NCBI GenBank assembly: GCA_002504905.1
Contig: DATY01000030.1
Span: forward strand, 6,700-70,699
Source of the DNA: Euryarchaeota archaeon UBA605
Lineage (GTDB): Archaea > Thermoplasmatota > Poseidoniia > Poseidoniales > Thalassarchaeaceae
DNA length: 64,000 nucleotides
Direction of reading: 5' to 3'
Made by a program: the position numbers and the translations under genes. Positions 52,785 to 61,767 of the stretch are shown here, piece after piece (position 1 is the stretch's first letter; the number at the start of each line of letters is the position of its first letter). A model generated the notes under the pieces. It was not told the origin of the DNA. It searched no databases and saw only the letters and a program-made list of their open reading frames with translations.

Positions 52785-54212
52785 GTGGTAAATATGAAAG
52801 AAGAAAATCATGAAGATGATATCGAAGATGATTCATGGGCATTGTATGCTGATGCAAGTTATGGGAATTCAGTTATTGATTTAGAAGAAAAAACCGATAT
52901 AATTTCTGAGCCAGATGAGGAATGGTTTGATGGAGATGATTTTGATTTTGAAGGTGCTACTATAAATTGGGATGCACCCCCCTGTCCAGCGCCACTAGGA
53001 ATTGAGCATATTATTCGTATAGGATGTTGTGACTTTTGTGTTCAGAGACTAGCCGGTAGACGTACTGTTTCGAAAGGTTCGGAAGGCGGTAAAGAAATAC
53101 GTAAAGAGGCATTTCAGAACAATCCCGAATTAGAATCTTCACTGAAAAATGATTTATGTCCAATGTGTGAAGATTTATTCGATGATGTAGATAATATTGT
53201 TACAAGAATAATTGAAAAGATAGGTACGGTTGAACATTCAACAATTCAACTTGGCATACATCTACCAAAAGATCTAGTAGATGAGGAAGATAAGATTAGA
53301 TCGAGACATGGCTCTCCAGGTTCTGCACCCTTGAAACCATCTTTTGTTAGAGAAATTCAAGAAAAATTATCCTTGAAGGTTAAAGATGTTAGTTTTGTAA
53401 AAGAAAGGCCGGATCTAATGATTCTTGTAGATGGTTTAACTCTCAAGGTCGATGTAGACGTTAGGCCAGTATTCTTTTACGGAAGGTATCGTAAATTAAT
53501 TCGAGAGCTTCCACAGACTCGATGGCCTTGTAGGGCTTGTAGGGGACGTTCTGGTGGATGTGAATCATGTAATTATACTGGATTACAATATTTGGAATCT
53601 GTTCAAGATTTGATTGGAGAACCCATCCGTATTGCATTAGATGCTGAAGACACCTCATTTCATGGAATGGGTAGAGAAGATATTGATGTTCGATGTTTAG
53701 GAAAGGGCCGTCCCTTTGTTATCGAGATTAAAAAACCAGGGACTAGAAAAATAGACTTAGAAGAAATACAAAATATCGTTAATCAGAATGCAAAAGAAAA
53801 GATTGAGATTAATAGTCTAAGATGGTCTAATCGATCGGAAGTTGTAAAGGTGAAAGAAAGTCGTTCTGAAAAATCATATACAATAAGATTCAGAGTTGAT
53901 GAAATCCCAGATCAAGAAACAGTAATTGCGGCGATATCAACACTTTCAGGAGTTACTTTATCTCAAGAAACCCCTCAACGAGTTTCTCATCGTAGAGCAG
54001 CAAAAACTCGTAAGAGAAAGGTAATTGAACTTTCAGATATCATAGTAGAAGAAGATGAAGTGCAGTTCTTCGTTCGTTGTGAGGCTGGAACGTATGTTAA
54101 GGAATTAGTACATTCAGATGAAGGTAGAACAGTTCCTTCAGTAAGTAGTGTATTAGGAGATAAAGAATGTACCGTAATTTGGCTTGATGTTGAAGATATT
54201 CACTATGAATGA
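52785..54212 (+). CDS. pus10: tRNA pseudouridine synthase Pus10
   Basis: A protein of 475 residues. Makes pseudouridine at tRNA positions 54 and 55 in archaea. N-terminal Cys pairs (CCDFC and CPMC) form a zinc site, the THUMP-like region follows, and a third Cys cluster occurs at CRACRGRSGGCESC. The catalytic motif is GREDIDVRCLG with the Asp nucleophile, preceded by LDAEDTSFHG. The C-terminus holds RCEAGTYVKELVHSDEGRT. A long acidic N-terminus (first 55 residues) is unlike most homologues. The start is GTG 52785; ATG 52794 is also possible. It leads directly into the L21e block as in many euryarchaea. Confidence 0.92.
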   Translation: MVNMKEENHEDDIEDDSWALYADASYGNSVIDLEEKTDIISEPDEEWFDGDDFDFEGATINWDAPPCPAPLGIEHIIRIGCCDFCVQRLAGRRTVSKGSEGGKEIRKEAFQNNPELESSLKNDLCPMCEDLFDDVDNIVTRIIEKIGTVEHSTIQLGIHLPKDLVDEEDKIRSRHGSPGSAPLKPSFVREIQEKLSLKVKDVSFVKERPDLMILVDGLTLKVDVDVRPVFFYGRYRKLIRELPQTRWPCRACRGRSGGCESCNYTGLQYLESVQDLIGEPIRIALDAEDTSFHGMGREDIDVRCLGKGRPFVIEIKKPGTRKIDLEEIQNIVNQNAKEKIEINSLRWSNRSEVVKVKESRSEKSYTIRFRVDEIPDQETVIAAISTLSGVTLSQETPQRVSHRRAAKTRKRKVIELSDIIVEEDEVQFFVRCEAGTYVKELVHSDEGRTVPSVSSVLGDKECTVIWLDVEDIHYE

Positions 54213-54234
54213 GTAGTTAAGTTAAATCCGAGTA

Positions 54235-54285
54235 CTTAAGAATACGAGTTAGGTCGACCGCTTCCAAGACCTACGGTCTGTAAGG
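54235..54285 (+). promoter_or_regulatory. rpl21e leader: CTTAAG box, GGTCGACCG element and AAGGTGAT ribosome-binding site
   Basis: CTTAAG (54235-54240) is followed after 11 bases by GGTCGACCG (54252-54260), then an inverted pair GACC-TAC-GGTC (54268-54278), then AAGGTGAT about 8 bases before the ATG at 54293. The 9-mer resembles GGTCGGTCG before secE and rpl11 and is placed at a similar distance from the start codon (33 bases). Confidence 0.42.
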
Positions 54286-54292
54286 TGATATC

Positions 54293-54589
54293 ATGGTGAC
54301 AAGAACACATGGACAACGTCAAGGAACACGGTCTATTCTTAAGAAAAGTAAGCGTGACAAGGGTCGAGTTTTCATTAATAGAGTAATGCATCCCTATGAA
54401 GAAGGAGATAGAGTTGCTATTGTTTTGGATGGTGCTCAGCACAAAGGAATGCCTCATCGTAGATTTCAGGGCCGTACAGGAACTATTGCAGGTAAACAAG
54501 GGCGTGCCTATGTTGTTAACTTTAAAGATGGCAATATGAAAAAGACAGTAGTTGCTCGTCCTGAGCATCTTAAACCAATCAAGGAATGA
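54293..54589 (+). CDS. rpl21e: 50S ribosomal protein L21e
   Basis: A protein of 98 residues. The family signature is clear: HGQRQGTRSILKK, then VMHPYEEGDRVAIVLDGAQHKGMPHRRFQG (in parts) and GRTGTIAGKQGRAYVV. Highly basic, as expected. Its stop overlaps the rpoF start region (ATGA), so it is co-translated with the RNA polymerase subunit. It begins the classic L21e-RpoF-DUF655-KsgA block. Confidence 0.96.
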   Translation: MVTRTHGQRQGTRSILKKSKRDKGRVFINRVMHPYEEGDRVAIVLDGAQHKGMPHRRFQGRTGTIAGKQGRAYVVNFKDGNMKKTVVARPEHLKPIKE

Positions 54590-54948
54590 TTTTTATGACC
54601 GAAAAAGAATTTGTAGATTTTGCTACAGTACGCGAGCTTTTATCAGACGCAAGAGAAAGGCGCGGAGATTTATCTTATGAACAAATAATGGCTTTACAAC
54701 ATGCAGAATGGGCAGCATCTACTAACAGAGGAGGTTCTAAGACAGATCCGAAAGTATTCGTCGCACTTTACAAAGCTCTTTCTGAAAATGAGAAATTATC
54801 TCAGTTTCCAGAAATCTGTTCAAAGTTAGCTGAGTTGACACCTTTGAATGTCAAAGGAGTTAGAGTAATAATCTCAAGTAAGAGAATTGCAATGGATACA
54901 TCTGAAGTTGAAGAAATCATCACTGTAATAAGACAGCACGTACTTTGA
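54586..54948 (+). CDS. rpoF: DNA-directed RNA polymerase subunit F (Rpb4)
   Basis: A protein of 120 residues. Archaeal RpoF pairs with RpoE to form the polymerase stalk. The helical HRDC-like C-terminus (EICSKLAELTPLNVKGVRVIIS, in parts) and ATVRELLSDARERRGDLSYEQIMAL at the N-terminus match the family. The ATG at 54586 overlaps the L21e stop; the ATG at 54595 is also usable. RpoE is not in the window. Confidence 0.92.
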   Translation: MIFMTEKEFVDFATVRELLSDARERRGDLSYEQIMALQHAEWAASTNRGGSKTDPKVFVALYKALSENEKLSQFPEICSKLAELTPLNVKGVRVIISSKRIAMDTSEVEEIITVIRQHVL

Positions 54949-55012
54949 GTGAAAATAGTAGTTTTAATGAATTAATTCTTGAATAAAGACCTGTCTCAGG
55001 TGGTTGAAAATC

Positions 55013-55585
55013 ATGTATGCGAACTCGCCCTCTGATGCCGGAGATGGTCCTTCATCGATTTTTTCTGGCGAAACTCACTTGAGAATTTTAGATATTTCTG
55101 AAAGGAGACCTGTAGGCCACGAAGTACATGCATTAACAGAACCGTCTCTATATCTAGTACGAGCTAGGGTGATTGACAAAGAAGGAATAACCGGGGGCTC
55201 GAGACTAATTATTGAAGAAAATAAGGTGGGTCCCCTATCATTGCTTCGTTATCGAGACTTATCAACTAATAGTGAAGACATTATTCTAGATGAATTAATA
55301 GGTGCAATAAAAGATAATTCAGAAATTCATCTCGGTTTTTATAATCGTGCGAATAATATTTCTTTGAAAGTACATGCTTTCCAACTTCTTCCGGGAATTG
55401 GCAAATCCAAGGCTCAGAAAATGGTCCAATCTCGTGGAATGGCCGGTTGGATGGAATTTTCTGAGGTTGATGAAGCCTGTGAAATTGATTCTGTAAGATT
55501 GTTGGCTGAAAGATATCTAATTGAAATCGAGGACCCACTAAACAATCGAAGTATCTTGGATCATCTTATCCGTTCATCTAATTAA
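55013..55585 (+). CDS. DUF655 RNA-binding/HhH protein
   Basis: About 190 residues. DUF655 proteins occur beside rpoF and ksgA in archaea. The N-terminal half is an OB-like domain (SLYLVRARVIDKEG and ILDELIGAIKDN), and the C-terminal half contains a helix-hairpin-helix LLPGIGKSKAQKMVQSRG that binds nucleic acid non-specifically. Start ATG 55013 is preferred over TTG 55004. Function is unknown; a role in rRNA processing is suggested by its neighbours only. Confidence 0.88.
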   Translation: MYANSPSDAGDGPSSIFSGETHLRILDISERRPVGHEVHALTEPSLYLVRARVIDKEGITGGSRLIIEENKVGPLSLLRYRDLSTNSEDIILDELIGAIKDNSEIHLGFYNRANNISLKVHAFQLLPGIGKSKAQKMVQSRGMAGWMEFSEVDEACEIDSVRLLAERYLIEIEDPLNNRSILDHLIRSSN

Positions 55586-55597
55586 TTTGGAATTACT

Positions 55598-56503
55598 ATG
55601 GACGATTTAGACCCTAGATTGTTAGTCGATTTGCTTAGAGACCATATTATTCCTGATAAATCTCTGGGACAACATTTTCTTCTGGATCAAGATATCATCT
55701 CTCGTTCTATTGAGATTTGTCAAGAGCAAGGCTTCCCATTAAATTCAGAATCTAAGGTACTTGAAATCGGACCTGGTCCGGGCTCTTTGACATTATCTTT
55801 ACTCAGAAGTGGTTCTTCTGTAACTGGAATTGAAATAGACAGAGAAGCTATTTTACACTTACAAAGAATCTTTGGAAATGCTAATGGAAGACTAGAGATT
55901 ATCCATGGAGATGTTCTTCAAGTTAAATGGCCTGGTAATCTTTCTCATATTATTGCTAATTTACCTTACCAAATATCTAGCCCTGTTCTTGATTTAATAC
56001 AACAATATCACCACAGGAGTCCATTAAAGACAGTAGTAATACTAGTACAAGATGAATTTGCAGAAAGAATGTCAATGGAACATTTTGGTTCATTAAGCCC
56101 ATTAGGTCTATCGTTGTGGTTAGATTTTGACGTTAAATTAGATAAAAAAGTACCAGGAGGTGCCTTCAGTCCCGCTCCAAGAGTGAACTCAAGACTCGTT
56201 ATCCTGGTTCCAGTAGATCGTTCTATTGAGAATGGTAAAATCAATCGTAAGATGTTTAGAATAATTACGCAACATTGTTTTTCCAGTCGTAGGAAGAAAG
56301 TTAAGACACTATTATCTAAAACTCCTCGTAGAATTAGTAGGATTACTGGCTGGCATAAATCTCGATGGAAATCTGCAGTTGAAGATTTAATTGAAAATCC
56401 TCCCGATGGATTCTCTAAAGGATGGCTAGATAATAGACCGGATATGTTTGAACCAGAAGAATGGGCAATAATTGCCAATAGAATATCCACTTATGATGAG
56501 TGA
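55598..56503 (+). CDS. ksgA: 16S rRNA dimethyladenosine transferase KsgA/Dim1
   Basis: A protein of 301 residues. Methylates the two adenosines of the 3' end hairpin of 16S rRNA. KSLGQHFLLDQDI is the N-terminal signature, VLEIGPGPGSLTL the SAM-binding loop, EIDREAI the acidic SAM ribose contact, and NLPYQISSPV the catalytic N-L-P-Y motif. The C-terminal FSSRRKKVKTLL is a normal rRNA-binding end. It starts 12 bases after DUF655, so it is in the same operon. Confidence 0.95.
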   Translation: MDDLDPRLLVDLLRDHIIPDKSLGQHFLLDQDIISRSIEICQEQGFPLNSESKVLEIGPGPGSLTLSLLRSGSSVTGIEIDREAILHLQRIFGNANGRLEIIHGDVLQVKWPGNLSHIIANLPYQISSPVLDLIQQYHHRSPLKTVVILVQDEFAERMSMEHFGSLSPLGLSLWLDFDVKLDKKVPGGAFSPAPRVNSRLVILVPVDRSIENGKINRKMFRIITQHCFSSRRKKVKTLLSKTPRRISRITGWHKSRWKSAVEDLIENPPDGFSKGWLDNRPDMFEPEEWAIIANRISTYDE

Positions 56504-56595
56504 TTGAGACAATTCTGACCGTGACTTGATAGCATACCCATGATTCGGCCGTTTACTGCGAAGCCAATGGCAAGATTCGCGCAAGAGGTTTTGTT

Positions 56596-57690
56596 ATGGC
56601 AAAAAAAGATACCTATCTCGCATTATTGCGTCGAGGTATAGATGAAAAAACTGCCCAAATCCTATCTGATGGTGGGATTAAAGTTGGGGATCTGAAAACC
56701 TTAGATGTTGAAACTCTAACTAATAATTATGGATTGAAGAAAGAAATAGCTACTTCTGTTCTTGATTCTGTTAAATCAGGCCCCCGTGCTTCTGCGAAGC
56801 AGAGGTATTTGGCTGATGTACTATCAGATTCTGGCGGTAAGAAGAAAGTTGATAAAATTGAAGAGCAGAGATTCAAGAGAGAACAGAAAGATCTTCATGC
56901 AGAATTATTAGAGAAGAAAGAGCAGTTAAGGATTGCTAAAGTTGAGCAATTCCGTGAAAAGAAGCTAGTTATGAATCGATTAGGTAAGACTGTAGAACTA
57001 ATAGTCAAATTAGAGAATACTTTTGATGAAGAAGGTAAGGATGAACAGAGAACTAAACTTAGAGACCAATTAGAGACACGTGGCCTTGAGGCGGCTCGAG
57101 ATCATGAATTATTGGATTTATCAGGAACACCTCAAGATATAGTCGACTTCCGTAGAAAGATAGCTCCTGTATTGTGCATGCATGCTTGTCCTGAGTGTGG
57201 TGAAGAGATGGACCCCAGAGGAGGTAACGTAATGGAAGATATGACTGACTTTATGTTAATCTGTTGGGATTGTGAGAAAGAATTCAGAGCACCAATGGCT
57301 CAAGTCGTAGAAGATAAGTTAGTAAATGGCGATAGGATTCAGATTGATCCAAAGAAGGGTCCAAGATTGAAAGTATATCAGCCACCTAAGAAATCTGAAA
57401 CTCTTAGTGTTGACGATTTGATAAAGAGAGATCTCGAGTCTACTGGAGCATCGGTTGCAGAACTTGAAGCTGCTGTAGAAGCAAGTAAATTATCAGGTGG
57501 ATTAATGAGTATAGAAGATTGGATTGACCAGACTATTGCAGCTAAAGGATATATTCAGGCTCAGGAACATAGAGAAGAATTTATTCTTGCAACAGGTGCA
57601 GGTGCAACTAAATTCAATAAGTGGATGAAAAAAGCAGGCCTATATTTCAACAAACAAACAGGGCGTTGGACTCGCTGGGAAGATCGTTAG
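56596..57690 (+). CDS. Unrecognised protein: HhH-like N-terminus, coiled coil and zinc ribbon
   Basis: A protein of 364 residues. Not recognised as a known family. Residues 5-60 look like two short helix-hairpin-helix units (GIDEKTAQILSDGGI and VETLTNNYGLKKEIA). Residues 75-135 are a very basic/acidic coiled coil, and residues about 198-235 hold C-x2-C...C-x2-C (CPECGEEM and CWDCEKEF), a zinc ribbon. The last 100 residues are helical and end in GRWTRWEDR. The mix suggests a nucleic-acid-associated factor. It is just downstream of ksgA, with 92 bases between, so a link to rRNA or transcription is a guess. Confidence 0.7.
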   Translation: MAKKDTYLALLRRGIDEKTAQILSDGGIKVGDLKTLDVETLTNNYGLKKEIATSVLDSVKSGPRASAKQRYLADVLSDSGGKKKVDKIEEQRFKREQKDLHAELLEKKEQLRIAKVEQFREKKLVMNRLGKTVELIVKLENTFDEEGKDEQRTKLRDQLETRGLEAARDHELLDLSGTPQDIVDFRRKIAPVLCMHACPECGEEMDPRGGNVMEDMTDFMLICWDCEKEFRAPMAQVVEDKLVNGDRIQIDPKKGPRLKVYQPPKKSETLSVDDLIKRDLESTGASVAELEAAVEASKLSGGLMSIEDWIDQTIAAKGYIQAQEHREEFILATGAGATKFNKWMKKAGLYFNKQTGRWTRWEDR

Positions 57691-57751
57691 TATCCCAAAT
57701 TTTACATTATTTATTAGATGGTTTGAATAAATCCTCCTCATTGGGGCAATC

Positions 57752-58039
57752 ATGGCAATCATCCGTTTCTTTCGTGGAGGTTTGCTATTAGGTTCTGAAG
57801 AAATAAATGAAGGAGATTTTATTGTCGATGTTGCAGACAGGATTGGTATAGATATACCTAGAAACTGTACCTCTGGAAATTGTGGTACCTGTCTGGTTAG
57901 ATTAATTGCTGGAGATATTGAATATCCTGATCCTTTACCCCCCGGTTTAGACGAGTTCTTAATAGAAGATTCTGGAATACTATCTTGTTGTATGATTTCA
58001 CAAGGCTCTTGTGATATCGATGTTATTCCACCGATTTGA
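57752..58039 (+). CDS. [2Fe-2S] ferredoxin, plant/halophile type
   Basis: A protein of 95 residues. The cluster motif C-x4-C-x2-C is at C39, C44 and C47 (RNCTSGNCGTCLVR), with the fourth Cys in ILSCCM near residue 79-80. The fold begins IRFFRGG and DFIVDVADRIGIDIPRNC, a beta-grasp layout. It carries electrons for unknown partners. A small membrane protein follows after 9 bases, then a convergent MIP18-like gene. Confidence 0.88.
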   Translation: MAIIRFFRGGLLLGSEEINEGDFIVDVADRIGIDIPRNCTSGNCGTCLVRLIAGDIEYPDPLPPGLDEFLIEDSGILSCCMISQGSCDIDVIPPI

Positions 58040-58048
58040 GGGCTTAAA

Positions 58049-58204
58049 ATGGTAGACTGGAATAATAATGAATTAATATTTCTTCTGATCTTTGATGTAT
58101 TAGCATTATCATTTGCCATTTGGTGGCTTTCCCGACGAGTCAAATCAAAGATTCTTGAAGTTAATGAAAGAAAATCTAAGAGATGGAAACGTGATAAAGA
58201 GTAA
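58049..58204 (+). CDS. Small single-helix membrane protein (51 residues)
   Basis: An ATG at 58049 opens a 51-codon frame ending in TAA at 58202-58204. The peptide has one hydrophobic helix (about residues 8-28, LIFLLIFDVLALSFAIWWL) followed by a Lys/Arg-rich tail, so the tail would be cytoplasmic. It starts 9 bases after the ferredoxin stop, which supports a real co-transcribed gene. It could anchor the ferredoxin or another factor at the membrane, but no family is recognised. Confidence 0.6.
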   Translation: MVDWNNNELIFLLIFDVLALSFAIWWLSRRVKSKILEVNERKSKRWKRDKE

Positions 58205-58206
58205 TA

Positions 58207-58512
58207 TTACTCATTTATTGCTGCAGTCCATCTTTTTGCTTGTGGAATACCAACAATTTCAATATGGCAGGCTAGAACTCCTTTTGTTTCCTTAACTTCA
58301 TTACGTAATTCTATCAAATCATTTACACAACAAGGACAGTAAGGATGAGTTGGAGTAATCCAAAGCTCGACAATCCCCCCTTCACTAATTTCAACTCCTT
58401 TCAATATTTCCTTATTCTTCAAAAATTTACCATGTGGTTCTTTCCTATTTCTTAGAATCTTTGCAAGTCTTCTTTCAACCGCACTGGAGGACTGAGACAC
58501 ATTATAGCGCAC
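58207..58512 (-). CDS. Probable MIP18/DUF59-like iron-sulfur protein
   Basis: A protein of 101 residues. The central segment VEISEGGIVELWITPTHPYCPCC, in parts, fits the DUF59 core (hydrophobic strand, then T-x-P-x-C), and VLACHIEIVGIPQAKRW fits its second strand and C-terminus. Such proteins help deliver Fe-S clusters. There are three closely spaced Cys (YCPCC), more than in most members. It converges on the small membrane protein with 2 bases between. The family call is moderate. Confidence 0.5.
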   Translation of the reverse strand: MRYNVSQSSSAVERRLAKILRNRKEPHGKFLKNKEILKGVEISEGGIVELWITPTHPYCPCCVNDLIELRNEVKETKGVLACHIEIVGIPQAKRWTAAINE

Positions 58513-58542
58513 AGGGCATAAGAATTAGTATGTTACTTAGTA

Positions 58543-59799
58543 TCAATTCCAATCTGTAATGAAAGGGAATTTATCTCCCATTGTTAAGTATTCCATACCA
58601 TTTCTTGTTTTAACGAATGTATCTTCAGTTCCTATGCAACCATTTTCATAGATTACTTTTGGCTCAATTGCCATCGTTCCACCAGGATTTAGTGGTCTAT
58701 CGAAACCCTTAGCAATTACTGGAGTTTCATCTAATTCCAAGCCTACCGAGTGACCTAAGAAATTCGATTTATCTGGTAAAATACCCATTAGATTATTTTC
58801 ATAACCCATTTCTTTTGCTAGTTCACTTCCGATTTCCCATGATTTTGAGCATGTATCCCCAGATCCTAAACTTGAAACCACTTTATTTCTTATTTCTACC
58901 ATATCATCTAATCTTTCCATCCATTCATTACTAAGTTTTCCAGCACTGAACATACGTGTACAATCTGAAACATATCCTCTGTGTAAATGTACAATATCAA
59001 CGGTAACTGGTGAATTTGCCTCTACTCTTGCATGCCCAGAACCTAATGAGGATATTGGACTCGCTCCAACTCCTCCTATTGCCGAATCAAAATATGATGG
59101 AATAGAGCCTGAATTACCAGCAACAATTACTACTCTATCGCAGTCCATTGGCCATTTCCTCATCCTTATTCTTCCACCAAAACCAGCCTTTCTACTGACT
59201 CGATCTGCATCAGAGGCCATCTCCAATTCTGTTTTTCCTAAACCTCCATTTTCTTTTATTGTCTCAAACATAGTTCTGTTTATTTCTCCACTTTCTCTGA
59301 GCATTTTGATTTCCCATTCAGATTTTATTTCTCTCAATTCATACATTACATTGGTACAATCTTTAGATTCTCCATCCAGCATACTCAATTTTTGGTTAAT
59401 GAATTTCCATCGATCATGTGGAATCTTCCCTTCGAGTAGTGCGGGTTTTTCAACCCCTCCTTTATCTATAATTTTATCAGCTAAATCTACCATTCTTGGT
59501 TGTAATACCACAGGATCGGGACTATCATCTCCTCCAGATTCAAACTTTGCCCGATCTAAAGACCTCTTGACCCAATGTGTATTTTCTATACCAGAATCTT
59601 TTGATCCAATTAAAATCATGCCATTTTGCCTTCCACCGGTTAACCAATAAAGCTCTACGGGGTCATCAATTAGCACAGATTCAATATTTTTTTCCGATAA
59701 GGCTTCCGAAAGTAATTTTCTTCGATTTTCCAGTTCATAAACCGGTACTCTCCAGTCAACTCCATTGGGTCCAGTCAAACTCTCCTTATCCCATGCCAT
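58543..59799 (-). CDS. M24-family metallopeptidase (Xaa-Pro aminopeptidase-like)
   Basis: About 418 residues from ATG 59799; a longer TTG-started frame reaches 59859. The creatinase-type N-terminal domain occupies residues 1-155 (VELYWLTGGRQNGM). The pita-bread catalytic domain has metal ligands in VDIVHLHRGYVSDCTRMF (two Asp), LGHSVGLELDE (His), MAIEPKV (Glu) and IGTEDTFV (Glu). It removes an N-terminal residue next to proline, or is a related hydrolase. Together with the M20 enzyme it fits a peptide-using lifestyle. It is divergently transcribed from pgk. Confidence 0.88.
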   Translation of the reverse strand: MAWDKESLTGPNGVDWRVPVYELENRRKLLSEALSEKNIESVLIDDPVELYWLTGGRQNGMILIGSKDSGIENTHWVKRSLDRAKFESGGDDSPDPVVLQPRMVDLADKIIDKGGVEKPALLEGKIPHDRWKFINQKLSMLDGESKDCTNVMYELREIKSEWEIKMLRESGEINRTMFETIKENGGLGKTELEMASDADRVSRKAGFGGRIRMRKWPMDCDRVVIVAGNSGSIPSYFDSAIGGVGASPISSLGSGHARVEANSPVTVDIVHLHRGYVSDCTRMFSAGKLSNEWMERLDDMVEIRNKVVSSLGSGDTCSKSWEIGSELAKEMGYENNLMGILPDKSNFLGHSVGLELDETPVIAKGFDRPLNPGGTMAIEPKVIYENGCIGTEDTFVKTRNGMEYLTMGDKFPFITDWN

Positions 59800-59885
59800 A
59801 TAGGTGCGTGGCGATATCAATGACAAAGGTATTGTGTAACGAATGTTAGACTGATTCAACCATTACGGTCAAAGAGTGTTAGCCT

Positions 59886-61163
59886 TTGGGCCTAAACGTG
59901 AGCGACGTCCTTACACTGGACGATGTCCGCCTCGGCGGCAAAGTAGTCCTCTATCGTGTTGATGTAAATTCTCCATTAGAACCGTCTTCAGGCGCTTTTC
60001 TTGATGATAGTAGATTAAGAGCAATAATTCCTACTCTCCGAACATTACAAAATTCCAAGGTCATAATTATAGGACATCAATCCAGACCTGGAAAAATTGA
60101 TTTCACAAACATGGAACAACATGCAGATAGGATTTCCAGATTAATGGGAAAGAAGGTTAATTTTGTTCCCGATATTTGTGGAGAAGAAGCTATCCAGGCA
60201 ATTAACGATCTCAAAGTTGGTGAAATATTATTTTTAGACAATATTCGCATGCATGATGAAGAGAACTCAATGAAAAAGTCGTCTCTTGAACAAACATCGC
60301 AATCAGAAATAGTCAGGAAATTATCATCTGTAATTGATGTATATGTCACCGACGCTTTCGCTGCATCTCATAGAAACTCTCCCTCATTAACTGGTTTTTT
60401 TGATTCTGTTCCTTGTATTGCAGGACATCTAATGTCTAAGGAAATCCATAATCTCCAGATTGCTGTCAATGACCCTCCTCGCCCATACATCGCAATCCTT
60501 GGTGGAACAAAATGTGATGATTCTTTGAGAGTAGCTAAGAATCTTATCGATAAAGAAATTATTGATACAATTCCAGTAGTTGGGGTTGTTGGTAATATGA
60601 TGCTATGGGCAAGTGGCATAGACATTGGGGAAGTGAATAAATCATTCATTAGGAATGCTTTGCAAGATGATTTTGAAGATACTTGGAAAATGGCTAAATT
60701 TTTGTATGACAATCATAAGGAATTTTTCCTTCTACCCAGTGACATTGCAGTAGAAGTTGAAGGAAATAGAGTTGCGATGAATATCTCAGAACTTCCTACA
60801 AAATATCCCATTTATGACATTGGAATTTCTACTCTTCAGGAGATTAGGCCACTAATGATAAATGCAGGATGTATATTGTGGAATGGGCCAGCCTCCTACT
60901 TCGAACTACCAGGATTTGCCTTTGGAACAATTGAGATTTTGAATATGTGTACTGAATCATCAGCAGTGACAATTGTTGGGGGCGGACATACTAGTTCATT
61001 GGTTAGTAATAGAGGAGTAGTTAACTTAGTTACACACAATAGTACAGGTGGTGGAGCGTGCTTAACAATGCTATCTGGGGGTTTTATGCCAGTTATTGAA
61101 TCTTTAATCAAATCTAATGAGAAATTCCGTTCTCTTTTACCCTCGCTTGATCTTGATAATTGA
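59886..61163 (+). CDS. pgk: Phosphoglycerate kinase
   Basis: A protein of 425 residues. Interconverts 1,3-bisphosphoglycerate and 3-phosphoglycerate. RVDVNSPLEPSSGAFLDDSRL, in parts, is the substrate-binding N-terminus; HQSRPGK is the second; LGGTKCDDSLRVAKNLI and LWNGPASYFELPGFAFGT are also typical, and GGGHTSS closes the ATP site. The start may be TTG 59886 or GTG 59898. The first 60 bases are GC-rich compared with the rest of the gene. It fits gluconeogenesis or glycolysis; other pathway genes are elsewhere apart from the phosphohexomutase. Confidence 0.95.
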   Translation: MGLNVSDVLTLDDVRLGGKVVLYRVDVNSPLEPSSGAFLDDSRLRAIIPTLRTLQNSKVIIIGHQSRPGKIDFTNMEQHADRISRLMGKKVNFVPDICGEEAIQAINDLKVGEILFLDNIRMHDEENSMKKSSLEQTSQSEIVRKLSSVIDVYVTDAFAASHRNSPSLTGFFDSVPCIAGHLMSKEIHNLQIAVNDPPRPYIAILGGTKCDDSLRVAKNLIDKEIIDTIPVVGVVGNMMLWASGIDIGEVNKSFIRNALQDDFEDTWKMAKFLYDNHKEFFLLPSDIAVEVEGNRVAMNISELPTKYPIYDIGISTLQEIRPLMINAGCILWNGPASYFELPGFAFGTIEILNMCTESSAVTIVGGGHTSSLVSNRGVVNLVTHNSTGGGACLTMLSGGFMPVIESLIKSNEKFRSLLPSLDLDN

Positions 61164-61196
61164 ATTCCCGCCGTCTCAAGTATTATCAACGAATAC

Positions 61197-61754
61197 ATGA
61201 CACAGTTAAGTATGAGTGAACAAGATGATGAAGTATTTTCAGGTTCTGTAACGTCAACCCCCCAGATGGTGAATGTACCCACATCGGGACCAATGTACAT
61301 GGTTGAAAGAAGTTCTGCGCCACAAGTAATTGGTATCTTAGTAATTATCTATGGTATATTGATGGTAATCGGTTCTCTATTTGGTTTGACTAATTTAGGT
61401 TTAGAGAATCAAAATGGTGAAACTATCTTTCCTAGTTGGTTAGTCATTGGTCAAACGTTGACCGGAGTTATACTCAGTGGTGTAACAGCATATGCTGGTT
61501 TTCTGATGTTTTCATATAAGAAAAGAGGTATTTGGATATCACTAGGAGCAATATTTGCTGGATGGTTAATAAACTCAATTTGGACTTATTTGAGCACTGA
61601 CTATGCGCTCGAGGCAACTTCTGACACTGCTGATCTCAGTGGCTTTTCTGAGATAATGGGAGGGGCTTCAGCAATTTGTGGCTTGATGTGTTCTTTAATT
61701 TGTGGTTTGATCGTAGCCATACCATTATTTATGGCAAACAGCGGTATGGAATAA
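61197..61754 (+). CDS. Four-helix membrane protein of unknown function
   Basis: A protein of 185 residues. The first 45 residues are hydrophilic, followed by four hydrophobic segments (about 45-68, 85-108, 112-132 and 155-180). No known family is recognised. It is preceded by pgk after 33 bases and followed by a DUF3147-like gene after 13 bases, so it could share transcription with either. Confidence 0.75.
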   Translation: MTQLSMSEQDDEVFSGSVTSTPQMVNVPTSGPMYMVERSSAPQVIGILVIIYGILMVIGSLFGLTNLGLENQNGETIFPSWLVIGQTLTGVILSGVTAYAGFLMFSYKKRGIWISLGAIFAGWLINSIWTYLSTDYALEATSDTADLSGFSEIMGGASAICGLMCSLICGLIVAIPLFMANSGME

Positions 61755-61767
61755 TTATTGATAATTC

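Noticed and set aside
54213..54292. Possible tRNA or structured RNA in the GC-richer leader of rpl21e
   Set aside because: Only 80 bases with short inverted repeats; no cloverleaf, T-loop GTTC or acceptor pairing could be built, so it was treated as a promoter/leader.
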